Positions 1 through 9,046 of a stretch of DNA of 22,846 bases are shown here, one piece after another. Position 1 is the stretch's first letter. Every line of letters begins with the position of its first letter. The stretch is from a virus: positions 1 to 22,846 of the IMG/VR virus record IMGVR_UViG_3300030106_005032. One strand, 5' to 3'. The notes below the pieces were generated by a model. The model did not search any database, was not told the origin of the DNA, and was given only the letters and a program-made list of their open reading frames with translations. The position numbers and the translations under genes are program-made.

Positions 1-2
1 AA

Positions 3-3000
3 GAACTGGAAGTGTTGGACGCCCGGCTTAATGAGCTTGATCCTTCTATAAAGTTAGCGAAGGACAGAGCGGACTTAGGTCAGCAACAACAAGATTTAGA
101 AGCAATTCAAAACGCAGAGTTGTTTCCTGAGTTGGAAGGTGTTGAGACTACACTTGCAGGTATAGAAAGTGAATTAGCCGATCCAGATTCGCGCTCCGAC
201 ACACCTGTATTGTTGTTAAGAAAACAATTTGAACAACTCCGCAAGCAAGAGGACGCCGCCGATCTCACGGCACTAGAGGAACGCCTTGCAACCGCAGAGC
301 AAAGACAGGCGTTGCGTGGACTGCTTGACTTAGCACGAACTGAAGGTGGCATGCCTGCCTTAAGCCCAAGGCAAGTAAAGCGATATGTGCAAGACATACT
401 CTCAGGTGGAGTATTAGTTAGACCAACACCTGTACTGGAAATAGAAAGTCTTGTTGGCGAGCCTATTAAGAAACGCATACCTCGCCGCAAGGGCCGGGTG
501 GACCCAAGCAAACCGTTAACCAAAAGACAAGAGGCAGAACAACTTCATAGTTCTGTGCGAAACAGTTGGTTGTATGGAGACACTAGAACGCCAACACCCG
601 TTGCTCTTGACTCAGAACAAGCTGGTTTGGACGCTGCCGAAAAGGTCATCTATCACACACTAGGCATTGGATCTCTAATGGAGATAGCCGATGGTCTAGA
701 AAACAGTGGTGCCTACGACAAACCCGTTCCGGACAACTGGGTAGGGCCAAGCTTTGGACAGCTAGGCAAGGCTGAGTTTATCAACTTCAGAAAAAAGCTT
801 GAAAAAGCTAAGTATGAAATAACAGCAGAGCACATCTTTGAGTTGCTCAAACTAAAAGGAATCCCTGCACCTTTTGGTAACCTTGCAAACTTTGAAAAGT
901 CTCCGTTTTTTCGAGATCTTGTTTTTACTACTGTTGCAGACCCTGATACAGATCTGATAGCAGACGTAAAATGGAAAGACTTAGCTGAAGGCGAGAAGCA
1001 GGCTGTGCTTGCGCGGGTTCTTAACACACCCAGCCGGTTACGAGTTGACCAAGAAGGGGTGCTTACCTATACCGTTGGCAGGGTTGGGGATCCTGCGCTC
1101 AGAGATCAAGCCAAGCGCACCTTAGCAGGCTCAGTCGATGAGGTCGCTGTTCGCGTTGAAAGCGATTACAACGTCCGGATTGAAGGAAACTACGCAAGAA
1201 TTGATGACGGCCAGCTAGGTCCATTTAAAAGTGAACAACAGAAACTAGAACAGGCTGAAGGGTTAGAGGAAGCTCGCCAAAGGATTGAAAGATTTAAAAC
1301 GGCTGTAGAAAAACGTCTCAGGAAGATGAAAATAACAGCCATCCCTATGTTTACGGCCAATGTAGATGGGGTATACGCGCAGATTGAAGACGTGATTGCC
1401 AATGGTACGTTTGAGTACGAAACAGATCCTAATACTGGCCGAGTAAAACCTAAGTTAGATAGTAATGGCCGCGTAATCTATCGTCCGGGGTACGAAGACG
1501 GAGCCGTTGCATCACTGCGAAATCACGGCACTCGCATCATGTACAATATTTCCCAGATTGAAGCTAAGTACGGGAAAAATTGGGACACAAAGATGGACGA
1601 GATCGTCAGAGATCTTACCGTCCACGAGGGTGCGCACATTCACTTCCTCAGAGACTTGTTAACTGAGACAGAGCGAAAGTCTTTAGAAAAGTTTGGAAAG
1701 AAAGAAGGGTATGTGCCCGCGTCAGTTAGCCAAGAAGCGCACAATAAAAAGTTAACGTGGCGTCAGTATGTAAAAGAACTATACCCTGAACTTTCTGAAG
1801 CAGCCCTGACTGAGGAAACTTCAGTTCATATTCTAGAAGCGTTAGCATCAGGCAAGCTTGCGGCCAGCAAAACTGCTGGGATAATCGGAAAGATCAAACG
1901 CACCCAGCTAGGCATCTTTAGTGCAATATTCCAGAGTGCCGCAGAAGCAGACATAAACTCTGTAATGCAAGTCTTTGAAAGAACGCAGAATGTTGACTTA
2001 ATGAAGTCAAGACAAAAAAGAAAAGCAGATCAAAAAGGTTTAGCTTCTCTGCGTTTGGTTGAAAGGGCTGACCCAGAAGACCTAAGAGCTTTACGAAAAG
2101 CTGTTAAAGAAAACAATCAACAACAGATAGACGAAATATCTGACCGGATACTGTTAAAGAGGCAAGAGTTCTCTGACGAACGGTCACCAATGCAACGTCT
2201 GCAAGAGTCCTTAATGACGGAGCTACGGGCGCGGCGACAGATTGAGGGCAACCCGTCTAATGTTATTGAACCCATATTAAATGCTAAAGCTATTGAGGCT
2301 GGCGAAATTGATATAGACAGCCTTAACGCTTATTTCCGATTCAGAGATGGCAGAGAGCCTCCGTTTGTAATGCCTACGGGAGAAGCTGACAAACGATCTT
2401 GGAGAATAAAATTCCAGAAGTCACTGTTTGCTCTGAGTGGTAAAACAGTAGATATGTTAGACAACACAAAGTCTGACGGTGGCTATGTGGACACGGGCAC
2501 CTCAGCCGCAGAAGCTATCATAGAAAAGCTGGACGCACACAACGAGTATGTAAGCAAAAAAACAGGAAAGAAAGTACGGATAAAGACTGAAGAAGACTGG
2601 AAGGAGATGATGCAACAGAGTGGCAAGGAACGCTTTGTTACTCGCTTCTTCGATCAACGCATACCGATGTTGAAGTCGCAAATCAGAGAACGCAAGAGAC
2701 GCGCAGAACTGGCAAGCGAACTTGGTGATTACGAAAGCGCATTGCAGATGTTGTCAGATCAGGTAGCTATATCGGCGTGGAGGTGGGCCGATAACGCTAT
2801 GAACTTTGTGTCTATGATCGTAAGTCAGGGGCCATTGCAGTACAGCAACGGTGGTTTTGCTCTTAACAAAGAAGCTTACGGTAGAGAAGCAGCAGGCAGG
2901 GGCGACATACCAGTAAAAGCACTCAAAGATATTGAGGCACCCCTACTGCAAGTCGAACGAGGCCAAGAGATGGCTTCGCGCTACCTTAACGCGCTTCGTG

Positions 3001-5828
3001 TTCGAGACGTTAAAACAGAAGTTCACAAGGCTGAACTAGAGTTACAAGCGGCTGAGTTGGAATTTGAATTGCTTGGTGATCCGAATGCCGACAGAAGCAA
3101 GATTATAAAACAAAGAGCGATTGTTCAGGAGTGGCAAAGCCTGTACGAAAGAGCCAACCCTGTCGCAGGGTATGTAGAAGTTGACGGGGAAAGACGGCCT
3201 TATCGTTTGCTTCCAGAAAGAACAGTGGAGAACGAAAAGGGTGACACAATTATGGGTTACCCTGAAACAATAGAGTTTTTCCAAGAAGGCACAGACCAAG
3301 AGCATGAACTTGTGCGTGAGTTCGCAGAGGAGTGGGCTGACCTTAACGCTCACAATATTCAGTTTGCAGTTGATACTGGAATGCTTAGTCAGGATCGCGC
3401 TGACATCCTAAAGAACATGGCTTTTGTGCCGTTCTATCGGGATCAAGGCTATGACAACGACACGATGTTGTACAACCCTGACAACAGAACGGTGCAGGAA
3501 TCAAACCGTGAAGCAGCTAACGACGACCCGGTTCTTCGCGGACAGATTCTTCTGAACAAAGCTATTCAGGGAAGCGTTGCTCCGATAAGCAAAGATTTGT
3601 TTGCAAACTTAAGAGCCAACGTCTCAGGCATTGTCCGCGATGGCATGCGCAATGTAGCAATGACCCGAACTATTCGAGACGAGCTTAGAAACGGAACAGC
3701 CATAGAAGTCATAAGGCCAAGCCTGCAAGAGTTGAATCGCCAGAAGTTTGTTAACGAGCAAATAACAAAACTTAGAAAGAAAGGAGCAAGGAGAACCGCT
3801 CAAGAAGAAACCTTGTTTAACGACTTGCAGTTAGAAAAGATGGGCTTAGACGAGGTTATTGCAGAAAAACAAAAAGCATTTAAGAAGCAAGAAAGAGAGT
3901 TGAACCTAGCAGGGTTCTCATCAATAGAGGTCATGGTGCAGGGCGTTCAACCAGAAGCAATTATGCAACTTGATGAGAACGGAAACCCTGTGCATCAAGG
4001 TAGGCCGATGACAGAGCAGGGTGAAACAAAAATCTACCGTGTTGTGGACCCGGCTCTTTCTCAGGCCATGATGGATATTGGTTTTAGTCCAATGCAAGCC
4101 ATTGAAGATTTCTTTGGCAAGACTCTTGGTATAAGCCCTAAGATTTCTCACGGTCTAGCCAAGCTTCTGGTCGGATCCTCTAGGTTTCTTAGAGAGACTG
4201 TGACACGGTCGCCTCCCTTCATGTTAAAAAATATCATGAGGGATGCTATGCAGGCTTCTGTCATTTATGGCGGAAATCCGTTTGTGCTTGCCGGTAAAAT
4301 TATTAAGAACACCGTTACGCCCGGATTGGTTGAACAGGCTGAGGCTCGTGGGCTAGGTATTGCCGTAGACCAAGCATTCGATGAAGCAGATGGGCGCACC
4401 TCTGTGCGGGCAAACTGGGACAGTCAAATACCAATTGTTGGTTCCGTGTGGAACACGCTTGGACGAATGGGCAAGCAGTCAGAAGTTGCTACTCGCATGG
4501 CTGTGTACGACATGGCTCTGGCAAAAACAGATGGCAACGCGGCAGAAGCGTTAACACAAGCTATAGAGATTATGAACTATGGTCGCCGTGGATCAAGCCG
4601 AATGTTTGCAACCATAGCTGCTATGTCTCCATTCCTAAATGGTCGGATGCAGGGCTTAAGCGTTCTTGTAAGAAACCACTTGGGATCACTAGACTCGCCC
4701 GGCATTATGATGGGCGAAGATGGTATGGCTTTAGACCCAAAGGTGGAGAGCAAGTTAAGACGACAACAGGCTTTGATGCGTGGCAGCTTGATCATGCTGG
4801 CAACCCTAGGGTACTACCTCATGATGAGGGACGACGAAGAGTACAAGAACGCTCGTGAAGACACGAAGAATGATTGGTGGCTTATTCCGTTAGGGCGAGA
4901 CGAAGAAGGTAAGACGAGACTTGGTTTTAAAATACCAATACCGTTTGAGGTGGGTCTGATTTACAAGGTTATTCCTGAGCAAATGTTCAGGGCTATATCA
5001 GAAGAAGAACATGACTTTGTCGATGTAGGCAGCGAAGCGTTTAGGCAGTTAAAGAACACTTTGTTCATGGACATGCGTCCACAGCTAATACGTCCAATGC
5101 TTGACGCTATGAGTAACCGTGATGCATTCCAGCGTGACCAGATCGTGCCCTCGTGGATGGAGAACTCTGTCGCAGCAAGTGAACAGTACAATCCCTACAC
5201 CAACATGATGGCGAGGCTGATTGGCGACAAGCTAGAGAACATACCTGTCTTGAATAAGATGAGTGCTCTTACATCTCCCATGAAACTAGAGTACATGATG
5301 CGTCAGTACACTGGAACTATTGGTGCTTATGGAATGGCTATGGCTGATCGCGTTGCGCGTGAGGTTATGGATGAAAACATCGCTGGAACCTCTGCTGACT
5401 TTGGCTTCTCGCAAGACACATTCGCACAGATGCCTATGCTTGGCGACCTCTTTTATAGCACAGTAAAGGGTGGCGGCTACCAAGAAGACTTCTACGAAAC
5501 CATGGAGCAAATGGATCACTTGATTACGACCATGGGTCAAATTGAAGACAGTGAAGGCGGCGTAGCAGCGTTGCAGTATAAGGAAGAAAACATAGGCATG
5601 TTCCGTCACAAACGCCGCTTACAGTATTTCGACAGGCGCATGAAGCGTTACAGGGAACAAAGAGACAGAGTGTTTAACAGGCCAGACCTCAGCAAAGATG
5701 AGAAACGAAGGATGCTGCACAGAATGTTTGAGCAGCGTGACGACATGCTTTCAGACATGCTAAGGATCATGGCAGAAATAAGACGAGACCGAAGTGCAAC
5801 TGAACGATTGTTTGGAGTTGAACCGTAA
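3..5828 (+). CDS. Giant polyvalent virion-associated protein, 5'-truncated, with HExxH metallopeptidase motif and LPD38-like region
   Basis: The reading frame is open to the window edge. A GTG lies at 12, but the preceding codons continue the same charged helical pattern (E-L-E-V-L-D), so the true start is probably outside the window. Numbered from that GTG it has 1,938 residues. The first ~450 residues are charged and helical. Residues 538-542 read HEGAH, an HExxH zinc-peptidase motif, followed by an acidic helix that could supply a third ligand. Residues ~1380-1660 (SRFLRETVTRSPPFMLKN, then PFLNGRMQG and a hydrophobic stretch near 1586-1607) resemble the large polyvalent protein domain LPD38; this is from memory, not a search. 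The C-terminus is rich in Arg, Met and Asp. Such proteins are thought to be packaged in the virion and ejected with the DNA, so the peptidase may mature the particle or act on host targets. The stop overlaps the next ATG by one base. Confidence 0.85.
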   Translation, partial: ELEVLDARLNELDPSIKLAKDRADLGQQQQDLEAIQNAELFPELEGVETTLAGIESELADPDSRSDTPVLLLRKQFEQLRKQEDAADLTALEERLATAEQRQALRGLLDLARTEGGMPALSPRQVKRYVQDILSGGVLVRPTPVLEIESLVGEPIKKRIPRRKGRVDPSKPLTKRQEAEQLHSSVRNSWLYGDTRTPTPVALDSEQAGLDAAEKVIYHTLGIGSLMEIADGLENSGAYDKPVPDNWVGPSFGQLGKAEFINFRKKLEKAKYEITAEHIFELLKLKGIPAPFGNLANFEKSPFFRDLVFTTVADPDTDLIADVKWKDLAEGEKQAVLARVLNTPSRLRVDQEGVLTYTVGRVGDPALRDQAKRTLAGSVDEVAVRVESDYNVRIEGNYARIDDGQLGPFKSEQQKLEQAEGLEEARQRIERFKTAVEKRLRKMKITAIPMFTANVDGVYAQIEDVIANGTFEYETDPNTGRVKPKLDSNGRVIYRPGYEDGAVASLRNHGTRIMYNISQIEAKYGKNWDTKMDEIVRDLTVHEGAHIHFLRDLLTETERKSLEKFGKKEGYVPASVSQEAHNKKLTWRQYVKELYPELSEAALTEETSVHILEALASGKLAASKTAGIIGKIKRTQLGIFSAIFQSAAEADINSVMQVFERTQNVDLMKSRQKRKADQKGLASLRLVERADPEDLRALRKAVKENNQQQIDEISDRILLKRQEFSDERSPMQRLQESLMTELRARRQIEGNPSNVIEPILNAKAIEAGEIDIDSLNAYFRFRDGREPPFVMPTGEADKRSWRIKFQKSLFALSGKTVDMLDNTKSDGGYVDTGTSAAEAIIEKLDAHNEYVSKKTGKKVRIKTEEDWKEMMQQSGKERFVTRFFDQRIPMLKSQIRERKRRAELASELGDYESALQMLSDQVAISAWRWADNAMNFVSMIVSQGPLQYSNGGFALNKEAYGREAAGRGDIPVKALKDIEAPLLQVERGQEMASRYLNALRVRDVKTEVHKAELELQAAELEFELLGDPNADRSKIIKQRAIVQEWQSLYERANPVAGYVEVDGERRPYRLLPERTVENEKGDTIMGYPETIEFFQEGTDQEHELVREFAEEWADLNAHNIQFAVDTGMLSQDRADILKNMAFVPFYRDQGYDNDTMLYNPDNRTVQESNREAANDDPVLRGQILLNKAIQGSVAPISKDLFANLRANVSGIVRDGMRNVAMTRTIRDELRNGTAIEVIRPSLQELNRQKFVNEQITKLRKKGARRTAQEETLFNDLQLEKMGLDEVIAEKQKAFKKQERELNLAGFSSIEVMVQGVQPEAIMQLDENGNPVHQGRPMTEQGETKIYRVVDPALSQAMMDIGFSPMQAIEDFFGKTLGISPKISHGLAKLLVGSSRFLRETVTRSPPFMLKNIMRDAMQASVIYGGNPFVLAGKIIKNTVTPGLVEQAEARGLGIAVDQAFDEADGRTSVRANWDSQIPIVGSVWNTLGRMGKQSEVATRMAVYDMALAKTDGNAAEALTQAIEIMNYGRRGSSRMFATIAAMSPFLNGRMQGLSVLVRNHLGSLDSPGIMMGEDGMALDPKVESKLRRQQALMRGSLIMLATLGYYLMMRDDEEYKNAREDTKNDWWLIPLGRDEEGKTRLGFKIPIPFEVGLIYKVIPEQMFRAISEEEHDFVDVGSEAFRQLKNTLFMDMRPQLIRPMLDAMSNRDAFQRDQIVPSWMENSVAASEQYNPYTNMMARLIGDKLENIPVLNKMSALTSPMKLEYMMRQYTGTIGAYGMAMADRVAREVMDENIAGTSADFGFSQDTFAQMPMLGDLFYSTVKGGGYQEDFYETMEQMDHLITTMGQIEDSEGGVAALQYKEENIGMFRHKRRLQYFDRRMKRYREQRDRVFNRPDLSKDEKRRMLHRMFEQRDDMLSDMLRIMAEIRRDRSATERLFGVEP

Positions 5829-6244
5829 TGGCTGTTAACGGGATTGTGTGGCACCTGCGCAGAGAGCTACAAAAAGGTGACGCGATATGGGGACGCCTAT
5901 ACAACGATGCTGATGGTGCAAGCTTTTGGACCATTGAGAACTCAGCCAAGCCGATCCCCGAAGGTCTGCACCCTTGCGTCAAAGACTACTACCACCGTGG
6001 CGATTACCCGACGTTTGAAATTATTGTAGAAGATCGGGATCGTTTGCTGTTTCATGCAGCCAACTATGCATCTGAGCTTGAGGGGTGCATAGCTCCCGGC
6101 AAGGACAGAGGTGAGACAGAAGATGGCAAGCTTGCTGTGTGGAACAGCAAGAAAGCATTCAACGAATTCTGGGATCTCGTACAAGACGAAGAGAAGTTTT
6201 TACTTATGATCGAAGACGCAACCGAGGATAGCAGCGATGAGTAG
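5828..6244 (+). CDS. DUF5675 family phage protein
   Basis: 138 residues. The fold signature of DUF5675 is visible: a GRLYND strand, a PIPEGLHPC segment (43-50), a FEIIVEDRDRLLFH strand and the conserved H76-x2-N79 ... E85-G86-C87 patch. The H...GC arrangement recalls L,D-transpeptidase-like catalytic sites, but an activity for DUF5675 is not established to my knowledge. It begins on the last base of the giant gene's stop codon (TAATG), so translation is probably coupled. It sits directly before small membrane proteins, a common place for cell-wall-active phage proteins, so a role in lysis or peptidoglycan modification is a reasonable guess. The last residues are very acidic. Confidence 0.75.
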   Translation: MAVNGIVWHLRRELQKGDAIWGRLYNDADGASFWTIENSAKPIPEGLHPCVKDYYHRGDYPTFEIIVEDRDRLLFHAANYASELEGCIAPGKDRGETEDGKLAVWNSKKAFNEFWDLVQDEEKFLLMIEDATEDSSDE

Positions 6245-6470
6245 ATTTTTGAGTGTGTTTAAGGACAACAACGATTGGAATGAAAAGACAATTGTTGGTG
6301 CAGTTTCTTTTGCAATGATGGTTGTCACTGCCGTCGTTGATGTAACAACCGGGGTGTGGGGAATGGAGCTTCAGGTTCAAGAGTTTATTTACAACAGCTT
6401 CCTGATCATAACCCTAGGGTGCTTCTCAATCAGCGGCGTTGAAAAGTGGGCACCTAAACGAGACGACTGA
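6237..6470 (+). CDS. Small two-helix membrane protein, holin candidate
   Basis: 77 residues with two hydrophobic segments, about 18-40 and 48-66, and a charged C-terminus (EKWAPKRDD). Its size, two membrane spans and position directly after DUF5675 fit a phage holin, but no family motif is visible and holins have little sequence conservation. The ATG lies inside the end of the DUF5675 gene (8-base overlap). Its own stop shares a base with the next ATG. The holin assignment is inference from topology and context. Confidence 0.7.
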   Translation: MSRFLSVFKDNNDWNEKTIVGAVSFAMMVVTAVVDVTTGVWGMELQVQEFIYNSFLIITLGCFSISGVEKWAPKRDD

Positions 6471-6865
6471 TGCCTGCCCGGCTGAACGATAACACTGAAC
6501 TTACAATGCCCTTGCGCAACCTCCTGTCTATTGTGGCAGGGGTTGCTATCGGTGTGTGGGCGTACTTCGGGATTGTCGAGCGACTCAATACAATTGAAAC
6601 CTCTTTGTTAATGATGGAGAACGAGGTTGAGGCGAACTCTGACTTCAGGGTACGATGGCCCAGAGGAGAGCTAGGCTCTCTGCCTGCTGATGCTGAACAA
6701 TTCATGTTACTAAACCACCTCGACACGCAACTTGAAAAGCTTATTGAAGAGGTGGAGTCGGGCAGTGCTCCATTTGATCAGCAACAGGAGCTTACCCTTG
6801 AGTGGTATGCGCAACGAATATCTGAGCTTGAGTCGCAAGTCGAAGAGATAAGGGCAAGACGGTAA
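6470..6865 (+). CDS. Single-pass membrane protein with C-terminal coiled coil
   Basis: 131 residues. Residues ~15-36 form one membrane span (NLLSIVAGVAIGVWAYFGIV). A charged segment follows with the compact motif FRVRWPRGELGSLPADAEQ, then a Glu-rich coiled coil near 80-131 that ends in ARR. One membrane anchor plus a long helical soluble part resembles inner-membrane spanins or signal-anchor lysis regulators, but no spanin signature or lipobox is present. It overlaps its neighbours by one base on each side (TGATG and TAATG) and is clearly co-translated with the membrane proteins around it. Function is unknown. Confidence 0.7.
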   Translation: MPARLNDNTELTMPLRNLLSIVAGVAIGVWAYFGIVERLNTIETSLLMMENEVEANSDFRVRWPRGELGSLPADAEQFMLLNHLDTQLEKLIEEVESGSAPFDQQQELTLEWYAQRISELESQVEEIRARR

Positions 6866-7155
6866 TGGCTAACGGTATATCCAAAGCAACATCCCTTCCT
6901 GCAATAAGCGTAGGCTTTGCTATCTCCATACTGGTTGCTACATGGGTGGCAGGCGGACGGTTCGAGGCCATGGAGCGAGCAGATGCACAGGCCATGGTAG
7001 AAATCGCTGATGTGGCAGATCGCCAGAGCAAGTACATCGGGACAACCGGCTTGTTGACTGAGCAGATCGACGAGCTTGCTGACAGGGTAACAGAACTTGA
7101 ACAACAACTGGCACTGTTACGAGTTAGGCTTGAGCTTGGCGGTGACAACCAGTAA
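6865..7155 (+). CDS. Small single-pass membrane protein with coiled coil
   Basis: 96 residues. There is one hydrophobic segment near residues 11-29 (PAISVGFAISILVATWVAGG). A helical region follows, with a Leu-rich heptad pattern from about 60 to 90 (ELADRVTELEQQLALLRVRL). The architecture matches the preceding 131-residue protein: an N-terminal anchor followed by a coiled coil. The two may interact or arise from an old duplication, but I see no clear alignment between them. One-base overlaps with both neighbours show it belongs to the same operon. Function is unknown; a lysis or membrane-accessory role is only suggested by context. Confidence 0.68.
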   Translation: MANGISKATSLPAISVGFAISILVATWVAGGRFEAMERADAQAMVEIADVADRQSKYIGTTGLLTEQIDELADRVTELEQQLALLRVRLELGGDNQ

Positions 7156-7340
7156 TGGATTGTCCACGTTGTGGCGCAGAAAATCATGCAGACGAAACCT
7201 TCTGCAATTTTTGCGGTTGGAACTTTCAATCTGATTGGAGCATCTGCTCTACCTGCAACCGCACAGTAAAAAAAATAGACTGTGGTGGGTGCCCCAGTAA
7301 AAAGAAAGACTGTGTTCCTGCAAGAGATGTAGTTAAATGA
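7155..7340 (+). CDS. Double zinc-ribbon small protein
   Basis: 61 residues with eight cysteines in four CxxC pairs: C3/C6, C17/C20, C31/C34 and C43/C46, plus C53. The first half (CPRCGAEN ... CNFCGWNF) is a classic zinc ribbon; the second half is a looser second Zn-binding module. Proteins like this act as small adaptors or nucleic-acid-binding factors, but nothing specific is visible here. It starts one base into the previous stop codon. Its own TGA overlaps the ATG of the phosphoesterase gene (ATGA), so the two may work together. Confidence 0.7.
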   Translation: MDCPRCGAENHADETFCNFCGWNFQSDWSICSTCNRTVKKIDCGGCPSKKKDCVPARDVVK

Positions 7341-8182
7341 AACACATAGTCGTTTGTTTTGGAGACACTCATTGCGGATCTACCGTAGGGCTCTGCCCAC
7401 CCGAAGGGATACCCTTAGATGACGGCGGGATGTATATGCCGAACAGGGGTCAGGAGTGGTTGTGGAATAACTGGGAGGAAGCGTGGGCTAAGGTAAAGTC
7501 TGCCATGCGAAAGAACCGCAAGGCAAAGCTCCACCTTGTTATCAACGGAGACCTGACGGATGGCGACCACCACCGCACAACTCAGATCGCTACGGGCCAC
7601 GAAGGTATCCATGTTCACTGCGCCATAGAAACACTGCGCGTACCGTTAGCACTCAAGCCGGACAGCATCCACATTCTCCGAGGCACACCTGCTCATGTAG
7701 GTAGGGCCGGGGGTATGGAAGAAGGAATTGCCAAGGCACTAAAGTCTCAAGGCTGGAAGGTGGTCGAGGATCCTGACACCGGAAACTCATCATCGTACCA
7801 AAGGTTGATCAAGGTTGGTGGCGTGAGCTTTGATGTAAAACACCACGGTAGGATGGGTCGGCGGGCTCACACAAAGGGTCCGTACATACGGTGGTACGCT
7901 CAGGACATCTTCTTCAATTACCTGATGGATGGAGAGGATGCTCCTGATCTGGCAATCCGTAGTCACTTCCACCAGTTCGCCGACAGTGGCAAGATCCACA
8001 AGATTAAGACACGGGCTGTCGCATTGCCTGCATGGCAGTTAGCTACGGAGTATGTCCACAGGGTGGCTGAATCACTGGCAGACGTAGGGCTCGTTTGGTT
8101 TGAGATCCATGATGATGATGACTATACTATGAGGACGTTATTGTTCAAGCCAGAACGACCTACAACGGTGGAGGTCTCATGA
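7337..8182 (+). CDS. Calcineurin-like metallophosphoesterase
   Basis: 281 residues with the ordered metal-binding motifs of the superfamily: D10-x-H12 (FGDTHCG), G71-D72 (INGDLTDGD), a loop at 116-120 reading GTPAH where family members normally have GNHD/E, H169-H170 (VKHHG) and S-H210-F-H212. The Asn of the GNH motif is replaced, so either catalysis differs or the loop has diverged. The family includes phosphodiesterases, nucleases and protein phosphatases, and the substrate cannot be read from sequence. Phage members are often annotated as DNA repair exonuclease-like. ATGA overlaps at both ends place it between the zinc-ribbon and winged-helix genes. Confidence 0.85.
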   Translation: MKHIVVCFGDTHCGSTVGLCPPEGIPLDDGGMYMPNRGQEWLWNNWEEAWAKVKSAMRKNRKAKLHLVINGDLTDGDHHRTTQIATGHEGIHVHCAIETLRVPLALKPDSIHILRGTPAHVGRAGGMEEGIAKALKSQGWKVVEDPDTGNSSSYQRLIKVGGVSFDVKHHGRMGRRAHTKGPYIRWYAQDIFFNYLMDGEDAPDLAIRSHFHQFADSGKIHKIKTRAVALPAWQLATEYVHRVAESLADVGLVWFEIHDDDDYTMRTLLFKPERPTTVEVS

Positions 8183-8442
8183 GTGTTACTGAGACAGAGC
8201 TACTACAACAAGTACAGACAGCACTCTTTGAAGCATCGGATCCGGAGGGTGCCATGTCGGTTGTTGAACTTAGCGAGGCTACGGATATGCCAGAGCCAGC
8301 AGTTCGACGCAGATTAAAGAAGTTGATTGCCCAAGGAGATGTCGAAGTAGTCAAGGTGCCCCGCACCAACATCGTTGGGACCGTCGCTCGACAGTACTGC
8401 TACCGGATGGTTACGCCAAAGGAGACCCATGAAAACGAGTAA
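8179..8442 (+). CDS. Winged-helix DNA-binding protein
   Basis: 87 residues. Residues ~10-60 follow the winged helix-turn-helix pattern: a first helix, a turn, the recognition-type helix EPAVRRRLKKLIAQGDV, then a beta wing (VEVVKVP ... RQYCYRMV). This resembles MarR- or DprA-type wHTH domains and probably binds DNA. The ATG overlaps the phosphoesterase stop (ATGA), and its own 3' end overlaps the next gene's start. It may regulate this region or assist the phosphoesterase; the target is unknown. Confidence 0.65.
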   Translation: MSVTETELLQQVQTALFEASDPEGAMSVVELSEATDMPEPAVRRRLKKLIAQGDVEVVKVPRTNIVGTVARQYCYRMVTPKETHENE

Positions 8443-9046
8443 CATTCTTGTCGGCCTGCTCGCGCTCGTTGTTATTGTCCTTGGCCTCCGTCAAGTTGAC
8501 TCAGGCCGGACCAATGCACTGCTCGCAGAGGAGAAGGTCAGGGTTCTGGAGGAAGAGCGAGCCCAACTCGAAGCCGAGTTCGAGGAGGCGGTCCAGAGTT
8601 ATGAGTCCTTGAGGGACAGTTTGGACCAAGCCCACGATTCTCTGGCAAAAATCAGAGATGCGGCAAAAAACGACGCCCTCACAGCCTCTCTAAGCTACAA
8701 CGAGAACCTTCAGACACTACGGGGTAGGCTGGAAGGACAAAGTGGGTTAGAGGCCCTGCTAGATACCTTAGAATTGAATCACGAAAAAGAGGTGTCTGCA
8801 TACCAGACTCAGATCGCTACACTAGAGGCTGACAACGTTTTGCTCTGGCAAAGAGTAGAATCTCTGGACTCTATGTGGGTTCGGGAGCAAGAGGTGAACC
8901 AAGCACTTCGTCTTGAGGTCGCCGCACTGAACGAAGAGTCGGATGCTTGGAGGTCGGTTGCCAACAAGAACATCTTCAGGAGGATCGGAGGGGCCGTGCC
9001 CTACGTTCTGGCCGGAGTAGCTATTGGCTCGCTCGTCCAAAACTGA
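8429..9046 (+). CDS. Coiled-coil protein with membrane segments at both ends
   Basis: I chose the ATG at 8429 because it follows a good Shine-Dalgarno (aaaggaga) and begins a typical membrane anchor; the longer open frame from 8375 only reads through the previous gene. The product has 205 residues: a hydrophobic helix near 6-20, a long Glu/Leu coiled coil about 28-175 with few prolines, and a second hydrophobic helix near 186-203 (GGAVPYVLAGVAIGSLV). This could be a spanin-like or scaffold-like envelope protein, with both ends in the membrane. No family is recognised. The 3' end overlaps the HNH gene by 23 bases. Confidence 0.7.
   Translation: MKTSNILVGLLALVVIVLGLRQVDSGRTNALLAEEKVRVLEEERAQLEAEFEEAVQSYESLRDSLDQAHDSLAKIRDAAKNDALTASLSYNENLQTLRGRLEGQSGLEALLDTLELNHEKEVSAYQTQIATLEADNVLLWQRVESLDSMWVREQEVNQALRLEVAALNEESDAWRSVANKNIFRRIGGAVPYVLAGVAIGSLVQN

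Noticed and set aside
4448-4858. 136-residue frame inside the giant gene
   Set aside because: Out-of-frame shadow of the LPD38-like coding region; Cys/His/Arg content reflects codon shadowing.
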